Shown here piece by piece: positions 6,700 through 17,480 of a stretch of DNA of 64,000 nucleotides. The DNA lies in the NCBI GenBank assembly GCA_016716905.1, contig JADJUS010000014.1, positions 124,001 to 188,000 on the forward strand. Reading direction: 5' to 3'. Both the position numbers and the translations under genes were made by a program. The DNA comes from Acidobacteriota bacterium. GTDB taxonomy: Bacteria > Acidobacteriota > Vicinamibacteria > Vicinamibacterales > SCN-69-37. The first letter of the stretch is position 1, and the number at the start of each line of letters is the position of its first letter. The notes below the pieces were generated by a model. The model did no database searches. It was given only the letters and a program-made list of their open reading frames with translations, and was not told the origin of the DNA.

Positions 6700-8040
6700 C
6701 TACCTCGGCCATCCCGCCTGTGGGAGACCAGGAGCGACCCGAAGAGCGTTCTTGTAGTAGAGCTTTTTAAGGACCTCATCGGGCAGGTCCATGCCGTACA
6801 GCTTCCAGAACGCGTGGTAGTCGCGGTAGTAGTCGAAATACTCGTCGGTGGTCTCAAACACGCGCCAGTAGTACGGGTATTCCTCGGGGTAGTAGGCGTC
6901 TTTGCCGAAGAGGACGCGGTCCTGGTATTTGATGAAGAACTCGCGCGACGCGCGCGGCTGCCGCGCGAAGTCATACAGCACGGCCCCCACCTCGAGCACC
7001 GCGTTGGGGGCCTTGTCCAGGAGCTCGGCGGCTTTCTTCAGGTTGTTCCCGTAGTAGGCGAAGTGCGCGCCAATGAAACGGGTCTTCGGATTGGTGATGA
7101 ACAACTCGTCGCGCTCGCGCTGGAGATCGGCAAACTTCGGCCGTCCCGGCATGTAGTTGCGGCGGTCCTCAAACAGCGCCAGCTCAAGCCATCGCTCGTT
7201 CTGAAAGTCCATCGGCGAGAAAAACTCTTCCGGTTCGGCGGTGTGGATGATGACCGGGATGTTCAGTCGCGCGCAGGCCTCCCAGATGGGCTTGAGCAAC
7301 GGATCGTTCACCTTGACCAGCGAACCATCCGTCTTCACATTCTGCAGGCCCAGCCCTTTGGAGATCTTCAACCCGATGGCGCCATTCTTCACTGCACCTT
7401 CCAGGTCGGCCACCGCCTTGGCCGCCCACCCGGGCGCATCCGGCTGGTTCCAGTTGACGTTGGCAAACACCGCGAACCGGTTCGCGTACTTGGACCCCTT
7501 GATGAAGTCCACGCGGCCCTTTACCTGGTCCGGCTGGCTACCACCGCTGAGGTTCACCAGAATCTGAAGGTTCAGCGCATCCATCTCCTTGATGGTCTGC
7601 TCCAGGTTCAGCTCAGACACACCCAGGTGGCTGTGAATATCGATGACGGGGTACTTCGCCCGCGGCACCATGTGCTCGGCCACCACCAGCGTGGAGCGGG
7701 GGCGGTAATCGAGGATGGACGGCGCCGTGAATTCCGGGAACATGCAACTGCCGGGGCGCTGCAACGTCGTTCCTGATGGGCACTCACCATTCACGGGAGG
7801 CACGGTGCGCGAGCACTGGTCCGGCGCGATCATCGCGGTGCCCACCGGGCACTTGCCGTCAACCGGGCGAATCACCGCGCCCCGGCCACCGCCCCGGCCA
7901 CGCCCCTGACCCGCCGCCTGGCCTTGCGCCTGGCCCAGCCCGCCCAACTGCTCGGCAGTCACGGCCGTGTCCGGTCCGAGCCAAAACGCCGCCACCAGGG
8001 CCGCGGCACCGAACAACAGGATTCGCTTGGTCGTACTCAT
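6700..8040 (-). CDS. secreted amidohydrolase (TIM-barrel metal-dependent hydrolase)
   Basis: 446 aa. Signal peptide (ILLFGAAALVAAFWLG), a Gln/Gly/Arg-rich linker (GQGRGRGGGRG), two 13-residue cysteine repeats (CPVGTAMIAPDQC and CPSGTTLQRPGSC), then an amidohydrolase-2-type barrel. Metal-ligand candidates are DIHSHLG (HxH), the catalytic-strand lysine region GLKISKGLG, HTAEP, GAHFAYYG and FGKDAYY. It probably hydrolyses or decarboxylates a small substrate in the periplasm; the substrate is unknown. The ATG at 8040 is chosen because GGAGG lies eight bases upstream and the signal peptide starts there; longer starts run into rnpB. Monocistronic as far as can be seen. Confidence 0.85.
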   Translation of the reverse strand: MSTTKRILLFGAAALVAAFWLGPDTAVTAEQLGGLGQAQGQAAGQGRGRGGGRGAVIRPVDGKCPVGTAMIAPDQCSRTVPPVNGECPSGTTLQRPGSCMFPEFTAPSILDYRPRSTLVVAEHMVPRAKYPVIDIHSHLGVSELNLEQTIKEMDALNLQILVNLSGGSQPDQVKGRVDFIKGSKYANRFAVFANVNWNQPDAPGWAAKAVADLEGAVKNGAIGLKISKGLGLQNVKTDGSLVKVNDPLLKPIWEACARLNIPVIIHTAEPEEFFSPMDFQNERWLELALFEDRRNYMPGRPKFADLQRERDELFITNPKTRFIGAHFAYYGNNLKKAAELLDKAPNAVLEVGAVLYDFARQPRASREFFIKYQDRVLFGKDAYYPEEYPYYWRVFETTDEYFDYYRDYHAFWKLYGMDLPDEVLKKLYYKNALRVAPGLPQAGWPR

Positions 8041-8089
8041 ATCCTCAGCCTCCGGGCGTACTCTATCTTTGTTCGCGGTCGTTAGAAAG

Positions 8090-8664
<575 letters not shown>

Positions 8665-8673
8665 CAGAGTACC

Positions 8674-10059
8674 CTATCCGTCCACTTCCTGCCGGATTCC
8701 GTACTGTTCTAATTTTTTGTACAGGTTGCTGCGCGGGGTGTCGATGACTTCTGCGGTTTTCGAAATATTCCAGGCGTGTTCACGCAGGCGGTCCACCAGC
8801 CACGCCCGTTCGGTGGCCTCCTTGAACGCGCGCAGGGTCGCCGCCGCCGGCACCGTCGCAGCCGCCCCGGCCGCAGCCGATGCCGGTGCCGGGCCGGCCT
8901 GCCCCACCACGTCGGTCACATCCCGGGCGCTGATGACATCGCGCTCCGACATGATCAGCAACCGCTCCACCACGTTTTTCAGTTCGCGAATGTTGCCGCG
9001 CCAGCGGGCCTGCTTGAGGGCTTCGATCGCCTCGCGCGAGAAACTGGCTGGCCGGCGATTGTGTTCCTGGCTGAACTGCGCGGTGAAGTGCGAGACCAGC
9101 GCCGGAATGTCATCACGCCGCTCACGCAGCGGCGGCGCCTTGATGGGGATGACGCTGAGGCGGAAGTACAGGTCCTCGCGAAAGCGCCCTTCCGCAATTT
9201 CCTCTTCCAGGTCCTTGTTGGTCGCGGCAATGACGCGCACGTCCACCTTGATGGTCCGGGCCGATCCCAGCCGCTCCACTTCGCCTTCCTGCAAGACACG
9301 CAGGACCTTGGCCTGGGTCTTCGGGCTCATATCCCCGACCTCGTCGAGGAAAATTGTGCCCCGGTCGGCTTGCTCAAACTTGCCCGTCTGCTTTTCCGTC
9401 GCGCCTGTGAAGGCGCCCCGTTCGTGCCCGAACAACTCCGACTCAATCAACTCTTCGGGAATGGCTGCGCAGTTGACTTGTACAAACCGCTCCCGGGCGC
9501 GCAGACTGTTGCGGTGCACCGCGCGCGCGATGAGTTCCTTGCCGGCGCCACTTTCGCCGAGAATCAGTACAGTCGCATTGGTCGGCGCCGCGCGGCGCAC
9601 TTGATCCATCACCGATCGCAGCCCGCCGCTTTCGCCCACCACGTGATGCCGCGTCTCGAGGGCCGATCGCAGTTGGCGGTTCTCCCGGCGCAAGGTGCCC
9701 AACTCCAGCCCCTCGCGCACCGCGTCGAGCACGTAGTCCTTCGACAGCGGTTTTTCGATGAAGCGAAATGCGCCCAGGCGCCCCGCTTCGAGCGCGGTGG
9801 TCGTGTTGCCATGCGCCGACACGATCACCACCGGCAGTGAGTCATTGGTTCCGCGCAGACGGCTGAGCACTTCAAGGCCGTCCATGCCCGGCATCTTGAC
9901 GTCAAGAAACACCAGGTCCGGTGCTTCTTTTTCAACCATGGCCAGGCCCTCCTGGCCCGACGCCGCCAGCAGCACCTCGTACCCGTCGTATTCCAGCAGC
10001 ATTCGCATCGTGTCGCGAATCGCCGAATCGTCGTCAATCACCAGGAGTCTTGATTTCAT
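8674..10059 (-). CDS. NtrC-family sigma-54-dependent response regulator
   Basis: 461 aa. An N-terminal receiver domain with phosphoacceptor Asp53 (VFLDVKMPG) and the conserved KP pair in FIEKPLS; a central AAA+ domain with Walker A GESGAGKE, an intact GAFTGA motif (GHERGAFTGA) and Walker B GTIFLDEVGDM; a Gly/Ala/Pro-rich linker; and a C-terminal Fis-type HTH (AWNISKTAEVIDTPRSNLYK). It should activate sigma-54 promoters when phosphorylated, but no sensor kinase gene is adjacent. The ATG at 10059 overlaps the stop of the htrA-like gene as ATGA; longer in-frame reading upstream is only antisense-frame noise over that gene. rnpB starts 9 nt after its stop. Confidence 0.95.
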   Translation of the reverse strand: MKSRLLVIDDDSAIRDTMRMLLEYDGYEVLLAASGQEGLAMVEKEAPDLVFLDVKMPGMDGLEVLSRLRGTNDSLPVVIVSAHGNTTTALEAGRLGAFRFIEKPLSKDYVLDAVREGLELGTLRRENRQLRSALETRHHVVGESGGLRSVMDQVRRAAPTNATVLILGESGAGKELIARAVHRNSLRARERFVQVNCAAIPEELIESELFGHERGAFTGATEKQTGKFEQADRGTIFLDEVGDMSPKTQAKVLRVLQEGEVERLGSARTIKVDVRVIAATNKDLEEEIAEGRFREDLYFRLSVIPIKAPPLRERRDDIPALVSHFTAQFSQEHNRRPASFSREAIEALKQARWRGNIRELKNVVERLLIMSERDVISARDVTDVVGQAGPAPASAAAGAAATVPAAATLRAFKEATERAWLVDRLREHAWNISKTAEVIDTPRSNLYKKLEQYGIRQEVDG

Positions 10060-11546
10060 GAGGGGTCGATGATCACGGAGTAGATCGCCCGCTGGTCGGT
10101 CACGGGATCGAACACGTAGACGGCGACTGCGGCGCCGCGCGGAAGCGCGGCCACCACCCGCTGGAACTGGGCCGCGCTCCCAATGCGCTGGCGGTTGATC
10201 TCCATCACCACCTGTCCGCGTCGCAGGCGCGCCTGCCGTGCGGGGCCGGTCAGGTCCACGTCGCTGATCATCACGCCGGTGACCGACTCCGGCAGGGCAT
10301 TGCGCCTGGCCGTCACGTCGTCGATGTCGCGCACGATCATGCCGAGCGGCCCCTGTTCCTGGCTCAGCGCGGGCCGAACTCCGCCGGGTGGCTGCGCCGC
10401 TCTCGCGGTGGATGGAAGGGGGCGTTCGGTCAGCTTGAGCGTGACCGTCTGTCTCGATCGATCGCGCCACACATCAAAGCGCACCACGGTTCCTGGAGCC
10501 TGGGCGGAGATGTATCGAATCAATGCGTCATCGGACACCACGTCTACGTCGTCTATGGCCGTGATCAAGTCATACGGCCGAAGCCCGGCGCGCGATGCCG
10601 GTGTTTCGGGCGGTACATCCTGCACCAGTGCACCGCGGTCACGTGCGAGTTGCAGCGCGGCCTGCAGGCGCGGCGTCGCGGTGGTCAGCACCACGCCCGC
10701 ATATCCACGCGCCACACGCCCGTGTTCGCGTAGTTGCGGCAGCACCGAGACGATCTGGCTGATGGGAATGGCAAATCCGATGTTCGAGGCCTGCGAACTG
10801 ACAGCGGTGGTCATGCCCACCACCTGCCCGCGGCTGTTGATCAGCGGACCTCCGCTGTTGCCAAAGCTGATGGCGGCGTCCGTCTGGATGTAGGCGTCCA
10901 GGCTCTGATCAAAAAGCTTCCGGCCCAGGAAGGACACCACGCCCACCGTCACCGAGTGCACGTAGCCCATCGGGTTTCCAATGGCGCACACCCACTCGCC
11001 CACGCGGAGCGTATCGGAGTCCCCCAGCAGGGCCACCGGCAGGCCACCAGAGACGTCCACCTTGAGCAATGCCACATCGATGGCCGGGTCGGTGCCCACG
11101 ACGGTGGCGCGCAGAGCGCGTCCATCTCCGAGCGTGACGGTCACCAGGTCTGCGCCCTCCACCACGTGGTGGTTGGTCAGGATGAAACCGGCGGCATCGA
11201 TGATGAAGCCGCTCCCCGACCCTTCGCGGGGGGCGCCATTTTCATCGGTCATGTCCCGCTGGAACCGGCGCGGGGTGCGGCCTCGTATCTCTCGGGCCAC
11301 GGCGTCCACGTTGACCACCGCCCCGTTCACACGGGCGGCCACCGCCGCAAAGTCCACACCGGTCCCGGCGTTCACCGGCGACGCCACTGCGGCGCCGGTA
11401 CTGATCGATAACGGGCGCGTTTCAAGGGCCGCTGGCGTCACCACACCGCGCCGCGAACCCGTGGGTGTGCCACCCGCGGCGACGAGGCCCAGCAGGAACC
11501 CCACCGTGGCGGCGAGCGCGACCAGCGAAACTGCCAGAGCCTTCAT
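10056..11546 (-). CDS. HtrA/DegP-like periplasmic serine protease with two PDZ domains
   Basis: 496 aa. An N-terminal membrane anchor or signal peptide (ALAVSLVALAATVGFLLGLV), a trypsin-like domain with catalytic triad His127 (ILTNHHVV), Asp157 (PAIDVALLKV) and Ser231 (FGNSGGPL), then two PDZ domains (one with GYAGVVL through ASRAGLRPYDLI, one with TGVMISDVDLTGPARQARLR). It degrades or refolds damaged envelope proteins. The ATG at 11546 overlaps the ligA stop (ATGA), and its own stop overlaps the start of the NtrC-like gene, so ligA, htrA and the regulator are translationally coupled. DegP, DegQ and DegS types cannot be told apart reliably. Confidence 0.95.
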   Translation of the reverse strand: MKALAVSLVALAATVGFLLGLVAAGGTPTGSRRGVVTPAALETRPLSISTGAAVASPVNAGTGVDFAAVAARVNGAVVNVDAVAREIRGRTPRRFQRDMTDENGAPREGSGSGFIIDAAGFILTNHHVVEGADLVTVTLGDGRALRATVVGTDPAIDVALLKVDVSGGLPVALLGDSDTLRVGEWVCAIGNPMGYVHSVTVGVVSFLGRKLFDQSLDAYIQTDAAISFGNSGGPLINSRGQVVGMTTAVSSQASNIGFAIPISQIVSVLPQLREHGRVARGYAGVVLTTATPRLQAALQLARDRGALVQDVPPETPASRAGLRPYDLITAIDDVDVVSDDALIRYISAQAPGTVVRFDVWRDRSRQTVTLKLTERPLPSTARAAQPPGGVRPALSQEQGPLGMIVRDIDDVTARRNALPESVTGVMISDVDLTGPARQARLRRGQVVMEINRQRIGSAAQFQRVVAALPRGAAVAVYVFDPVTDQRAIYSVIIDPS

Positions 11547-13573
11547 ACTGAATCCGCAGCTTTCAGTATAAGCGCCTCGAATTGGGCTTCATCCAGGACC
11601 TCCACGCCCAACGTCTTCGCCTTGTCCAGTTTTGAACCGGCCTCGGCGCCAGCCACCACATACCGGGTCTTCTTGCTGACCGAGCCCGACACTTTTCCAC
11701 CCAGACGCCCAATGGCTTCCGCGGCGTCGTCTCTTGTGCGCCCCGTCAGTGTGCCCGTCAGGACAAACGTCCACCCCGCCCACGGCCGGGGCGCGTTCTC
11801 GGCATCCGCGTGCGCATCGGTCATCACCACGCCTTGAGCGGCCATGTCGTCGAGCATGTTCGCATTGGCCGGCTCGTCGAAGAATGCGCGAACCGATCGC
11901 GCCACCACCGGACCGATTTCGCCGACACTTTCGATCTGCTCCAGCGTCGCCACGCGCAGCGCGGCCACGCTGCCAAAGGCCCTGGCCAGAGCCCGCGCCG
12001 CGCCTTCTCCCACGTGCCTGATCCCCAGTGCGTGCAACACGCGCCAGACGTCTGCCGATTTGCTCTTCTCGATTTCCGCCACGACGTTCGCTGCAGACTT
12101 TTGGCCCATGCGCTCGAGCGCCGCCAACTGTTCCGTGGTCAGGCGATAGAGGTCGGCGAAGCTTCTGACAAGGCCCGCGTCGATGAGCTGATTGACGAGC
12201 GACTCACCCAGCCCCTCGATGTTCATCGCCTTGCGAGCGGCGAAATGTTCGAGGCCGCGCCGGAGGCGGGCCGGACATGATGCGTTCTCGCACCGCCAGA
12301 CCACTTCGTCTTCGGCTTTGGCCAGCGGCTGTTGGCAGGCCGGACAGGCCGTCGGCATGGTCCACGGCGCCGGAGGCGGGTCGGATCTCGCGTCGAGGAT
12401 GGGCCCGATGACCTTGGGAATGATGTCGCCGCCCTTTTCCACGAGAACAAGGTCGCCGTCGCGGATATCCCGGCGGGCCACCTCCTGCTCGTTGTGCAGA
12501 GTCGCGAGTTGCACTGTCGTACCTCCAAGCCGCACTGGCTCAAGGACGGCATACGGCGTCACGGCCCCGGTGCGGCCGACGTTCACGTCAATTCTGAGCA
12601 AACGCGTGCGCGCCTGTTCAGCCGGGAACTTGAACGCCGTGGCCCAGCGCGGAAACTTGGCCGTCGCACCCAGGCGTGCCCGCAACGTCATGTCATCGAG
12701 CTTGATGACCACGCCGTCGGTTTCGAACGGCAGCTTGTGCCGCGCTTCGCGCCACGATTCGCAGAAGTCGATGAGCGCATCGACGCCGGCGCATCGCGTC
12801 CAATGGCTCTCCACGGGAAGGCCCCATTCGCCCAGGGTCTGGAGCACGCCACTGTGTGTATCCGACACCATGGCGGCGCCGGCGGGCACGACAATTTGAT
12901 AAACGAAGACTCGGAGCCCCCGGCGGCTCACCGCTGCGGAATCCAGCGTCCGGATCGTGCCGGCGGCAGCATTGCGCGGATTTGCGAATGCCGGCTCGCC
13001 TTCCTTCTCGCGCTCCTCGTTCACGCGCGCAAACGCGGCGCGCGGAAAATACACCTCGCCGCGCACCTCCATCATCGCCGGCGCGTCCGTCTTCAGGGCC
13101 AGTGGCACTGAACGCAGCACACGGATGTTCGACGTCACGTCCTCGCCATGCACGCCATCACCACGGGTGACGCCCCGGCGCAGTCGGCCCCCTTCGTACG
13201 TGAGGGCGATGCTGAGACCGTCAATTTTGAGCTCAGCCACATAGGCAAGGGCCGAGTCCTCCGCCACGTCCAGCCCCCGGCACACCCGGCCATGGAAATC
13301 CCGAAGGTCGGTGGCGCTGTAGGCATTGTCCAGGCTCAGCATCGGCTCGAGGTGATCGACCGTCGCGAAGCCTTCCGCGGGCCGGCCGCCCACCCGCTGC
13401 GTCGGCGAGTCCGGATCGATCAGGTCAGGATGTTGCGCCTCAAGTTCGAGCAGCTCCCGCATGAGCGCGTCGAACTCCGCGTCGGAAATCTCCGGCGCAT
13501 CGCGGACGTAATACCGCTCTTCGTGATACCTGATTCGGGCGCGTAGATCGGCGAGACGTTCGGCGGGTGTCAC
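11543..13573 (-). CDS. ligA: NAD-dependent DNA ligase
   Basis: 676 aa, the usual LigA length. The order is: domain Ia; adenylation domain with active-site Lys116 in AELKIDG; OB fold; a four-Cys zinc finger (CPACQQPLA and CENASCPARL); helix-hairpin-helix repeats (GLGESLVNQLIDAG, LGIRHVGEGAARAL); and a C-terminal BRCT domain (WTFVLTGTLTGRTRDDA). It seals nicks in replication and repair. The GTG at 13573 is chosen because it directly follows the polyprenyl synthase stop and gives the standard N-terminus (TPAERLADLRARIRYHEERY). A longer in-frame reading would lie inside the upstream gene. The 3' end overlaps the htrA-like start. Confidence 0.97.
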   Translation of the reverse strand: MTPAERLADLRARIRYHEERYYVRDAPEISDAEFDALMRELLELEAQHPDLIDPDSPTQRVGGRPAEGFATVDHLEPMLSLDNAYSATDLRDFHGRVCRGLDVAEDSALAYVAELKIDGLSIALTYEGGRLRRGVTRGDGVHGEDVTSNIRVLRSVPLALKTDAPAMMEVRGEVYFPRAAFARVNEEREKEGEPAFANPRNAAAGTIRTLDSAAVSRRGLRVFVYQIVVPAGAAMVSDTHSGVLQTLGEWGLPVESHWTRCAGVDALIDFCESWREARHKLPFETDGVVIKLDDMTLRARLGATAKFPRWATAFKFPAEQARTRLLRIDVNVGRTGAVTPYAVLEPVRLGGTTVQLATLHNEQEVARRDIRDGDLVLVEKGGDIIPKVIGPILDARSDPPPAPWTMPTACPACQQPLAKAEDEVVWRCENASCPARLRRGLEHFAARKAMNIEGLGESLVNQLIDAGLVRSFADLYRLTTEQLAALERMGQKSAANVVAEIEKSKSADVWRVLHALGIRHVGEGAARALARAFGSVAALRVATLEQIESVGEIGPVVARSVRAFFDEPANANMLDDMAAQGVVMTDAHADAENAPRPWAGWTFVLTGTLTGRTRDDAAEAIGRLGGKVSGSVSKKTRYVVAGAEAGSKLDKAKTLGVEVLDEAQFEALILKAADSV

Positions 13574-13574
13574 A

Positions 13575-14576
<1,002 letters not shown>

Positions 14577-14622
14577 AGATAGGGTCTCGCCGGGGTTCTT
14601 TGCTGCCGAAAAACTGTAGGGA

Positions 14623-15435
14623 TCAGAACACAGGTTTCGAGGGAGTGTCAACGCGAGGCGCGCCCAGGAGCCGGTGGAAATTCGTCTGAATCTGCTCGGC
14701 CATCACCTCAACTCCCAAAGCATGGAGGGTGGCAACCTGCCGAACGGTCTCGCTCAGGAACGCCGGCTCATTCCGTTTGCCCCGATGGGGCACCGGCGCC
14801 AGATAGGGCGCGTCGGTCTCGACCACGATTCTCTCAAGCGGAAGCCCGGCCACCACGTCACGCAACGCCCCCGCCTTCGGGAAGGTCACGATACCCGGAA
14901 TGGACAGGTAGAAGCCCAGGTCAAGCGCCCGTCGCGCTTCCGCGGCCGTCCCCGTGAAGCAGTGCATCACGCCGCGTACCCGGCCGGCGCCCGCATCGTC
15001 CAGGATTCGGATGGTGTCGTCGAAGGCCTCTCGCGTGTGAATCGCCACAGGCAGGTCGAGTTCCACGGCGAGCTGGACCTGCGCGGCGAATACCTCCTGC
15101 TGCACGGTCCGGGGGGCAAAATCATAGTGGTAATCGAGGCCCATTTCCCCCAGGAGCCGGGCGCCGACGCGCATGGTGGTGTCACGGACCGCCGAGACGG
15201 CGTCGCCGACCCGGTCCGCGTACGCGCCTGCGCGATGCGGATGCACGGCGGTTGCGAAGATCACGCCCGGCCACGCGGCCTGAACCGCCGCCACCCGCGC
15301 GTGTTCCTCGGGCGTGTCTGCCGACAGGATGCACACAGCCTGCAGCACGCCCGCTGCGTGCGCCCTGGCCACCACCTCCGGCAGGTCGGCGAGGAACGCC
15401 TCGTCGGCCAGATGACAGTGCGAATCAACAAACAT
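14623..15435 (-). CDS. tatD: TatD-family metal-dependent deoxyribonuclease
   Basis: 270 aa, TIM barrel. It starts MFVDSHCHLADEAF, with the HxH metal pair, followed by GEMGLDYHYD, AIHTREAFDD, MHCFTGT and VETDAPYLAP, the ordered metal-ligand motifs of TatD/YcfH hydrolases. These enzymes act as 3'-5' DNases or in D-amino-acid and RNA metabolism in the cytoplasm. It lies 18 nt after metG, the same order as the metG-tatD pair found in many bacteria, which supports the assignment. Confidence 0.94.
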   Translation of the reverse strand: MFVDSHCHLADEAFLADLPEVVARAHAAGVLQAVCILSADTPEEHARVAAVQAAWPGVIFATAVHPHRAGAYADRVGDAVSAVRDTTMRVGARLLGEMGLDYHYDFAPRTVQQEVFAAQVQLAVELDLPVAIHTREAFDDTIRILDDAGAGRVRGVMHCFTGTAAEARRALDLGFYLSIPGIVTFPKAGALRDVVAGLPLERIVVETDAPYLAPVPHRGKRNEPAFLSETVRQVATLHALGVEVMAEQIQTNFHRLLGAPRVDTPSKPVF

Positions 15436-15453
15436 CGTCAGTTCGAATCGGCC

Positions 15454-17442
15454 CTACCGGATCCGGGTTCCGGGTGCCGGGGCCTGGTCAAACGCCACCA
15501 GCATGGGCTTGCCGCCGTCGGGGCTTGCCGCCAGGATCATGCCGTTGGACTCGATACCCATCAGTTTGGCGGGCTTCAAGTTGGCGACGATGGCGACGGT
15601 GCGGCCGACGAGGGCGTCCGCTTCGTAGGCTTCTGCAATGCCTGCCACGAGCGTGCGCTGTTCAGAGCCGAGGTCAATCGTCAGCTTGACCAGCTTCTTG
15701 GAGTTCGGCACGCGCTCGGCCGTGAGGATTCTTGCCACGCGCAGATCGACTTTCATGAAGTCTTCAATCGAAATGCGTGACTCGAGCGGCCACTGCGACG
15801 CGGGCGGCTGAGGGGCCGGCGCCGGTGCGGGTTCGGCTCCGGTGCCGTCGGCTTGTGACACGGCGGGCTGACCGATCGCTGGCTTGATTTCTTCTGACAC
15901 GGACTTCTCCTTTGGTTCCAAACGCGGCCACAACGCGGCGCCGGATACGACGAACCGCTCGCCGCTCTCCCGCCACTGGCCATCTTGTGCCCACAGCACG
16001 TGGGCTCCAGTTGACGCATCACCGACGCGCCGGCGAATCTCATCGCAGGCCGCGGGCATCACCGGCGATAACATCACCGCGGCCACGCGCAGGGCCTCGG
16101 TGGCATTCCACAACACCGTGTCCAGCGCGGCGTTGTCGCCGGCCTTGGCCAGCTTCCACGGGGCTTCGGTCGCGATGTATTCGTTGATGCGATCCACGAA
16201 CTGGAAAACAGCCGCGCACGCCACATCGATAGCCAGTTCGTCAAACGCCTGCTTCCACCGAGTCTCGGCCTCAAGGCCTGCGGCCGCCAGGTGTGGCGCC
16301 ATCGGTGTTGCGCGCAGATGTCCTTGCCGGTACCGATCGGCCATGGCCGTCACGCGGCTGACGAGGTTGCCAAGGTTGTTTGCCAGGTCTGCGTTGTACT
16401 TCTCTTCGAACCGGTCCCACGAAAAGTCACCGTCGTTGCCGAAGACAATTTCCTTCGACAGGAACAGCCGCAACGGGTCGGGACCGAACTTCCCCACCGC
16501 GTCGAGCGGGTCCACCACCGTGCCCAGCGACTTGCTCATCTTCTCGCCTTTGAACAGCACCCAGCCGTGGCCGAAGATCTGGGTGGGCAGCGGCAGGCCC
16601 GCGCTCATCAGCATCGCCGGCCAGACCACGCAATGAAACCGCGTGATGTCTTTGCCCACCAGATGCACGACGTGCCGGATGGGTTCGCCGGTCTGCGCCC
16701 ACCACTGGTCGAACATCGCCGGATCGGTGCCGTAACCGACGGCCGCGGCATAGTTGATCAGCGCGTCGTACCAGACGTACACCACGTTCTCAGGTGCAAA
16801 CGGCAGCGGAATGCCCCACGCCTGCCCTGCGCGGCTGACGGAGATGTCTTCGAGGCCGCCCTCGAGCAGCCGCAGCATTTCGTTGCGCCGCGATTCGGGG
16901 GCCACAAAGTCTGGATGTGCCGCGTAGTGCTCAAGCAGGGCGTCACGGTATTTCGACAGGCGGAAGAAGTAGTTCTTCTCCTTGATCCAGTCCGGTGTGG
17001 TGCGATGCACGGGGCACTGGCCCTCGATCAATCCCTTGTCGGGTTTGAATTCCTCGCAGGAGACGCAATACCAGCCCTCGTACAGGCCTTCGTAGATATC
17101 GCCGCTCGCGAACGCGTGCTGCACCATCGCCTGCACTGCGGCCTTGTGCCGCGGCTGGGTGGTGCGGATGAAATCGTCGAACGAGATATTGAGCCCCGCC
17201 CACACCGTGCGGAACTCGCCTTCCATCCGGTCGCAGTAGGCCAGCGGATCGAGTCCGGCCTCGGTGGACCGTCGAAACACGTTCTGGGAGTGTTCGTCAT
17301 TACCCATCACGAACCGCACGTCGTCGCCGGCCAGCCGGTGGTACCGGGCGATCACGTCGGCGGCAATCTTTTCGTACGCCGTGCCCAGGTGGGGCCGGTT
17401 GTTGACGTAGTCGATGGCGGTGGTGAGGTAGAAACGGGACAT
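15454..17442 (-). CDS. metG: methionyl-tRNA synthetase with C-terminal tRNA-binding domain
   Basis: 662 aa, class I synthetase charging tRNA-Met. It starts MSRFYLTTAIDYVNNRPHLG, in which PHLG is the HIGH-type motif; the connective peptide carries a cysteine set (YCVSCEEF and GQCPVH); and GEKMSKSLG is the KMSKS loop. After a Pro/Ala-rich linker (about residues 530-555) comes an EMAP/Trbp111-type OB fold (IEDFMKVDLRVARILTAERV), which strengthens tRNA binding. The ATG at 17442 gives the canonical N-terminus. It lies 38 nt after radC and 18 nt before tatD. Confidence 0.97.
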   Translation of the reverse strand: MSRFYLTTAIDYVNNRPHLGTAYEKIAADVIARYHRLAGDDVRFVMGNDEHSQNVFRRSTEAGLDPLAYCDRMEGEFRTVWAGLNISFDDFIRTTQPRHKAAVQAMVQHAFASGDIYEGLYEGWYCVSCEEFKPDKGLIEGQCPVHRTTPDWIKEKNYFFRLSKYRDALLEHYAAHPDFVAPESRRNEMLRLLEGGLEDISVSRAGQAWGIPLPFAPENVVYVWYDALINYAAAVGYGTDPAMFDQWWAQTGEPIRHVVHLVGKDITRFHCVVWPAMLMSAGLPLPTQIFGHGWVLFKGEKMSKSLGTVVDPLDAVGKFGPDPLRLFLSKEIVFGNDGDFSWDRFEEKYNADLANNLGNLVSRVTAMADRYRQGHLRATPMAPHLAAAGLEAETRWKQAFDELAIDVACAAVFQFVDRINEYIATEAPWKLAKAGDNAALDTVLWNATEALRVAAVMLSPVMPAACDEIRRRVGDASTGAHVLWAQDGQWRESGERFVVSGAALWPRLEPKEKSVSEEIKPAIGQPAVSQADGTGAEPAPAPAPQPPASQWPLESRISIEDFMKVDLRVARILTAERVPNSKKLVKLTIDLGSEQRTLVAGIAEAYEADALVGRTVAIVANLKPAKLMGIESNGMILAASPDGGKPMLVAFDQAPAPGTRIR

Positions 17443-17480
17443 GGTCGAATACCGGAAACCTCCATTGTAGCCGGTGCGGG

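Noticed and set aside
10060..10470. Long N-terminal extension of the NtrC-like regulator
   Set aside because: The extension is an Arg-rich off-frame reading over the htrA-like gene; the receiver domain starts at the ATG at 10059 with ATGA coupling.
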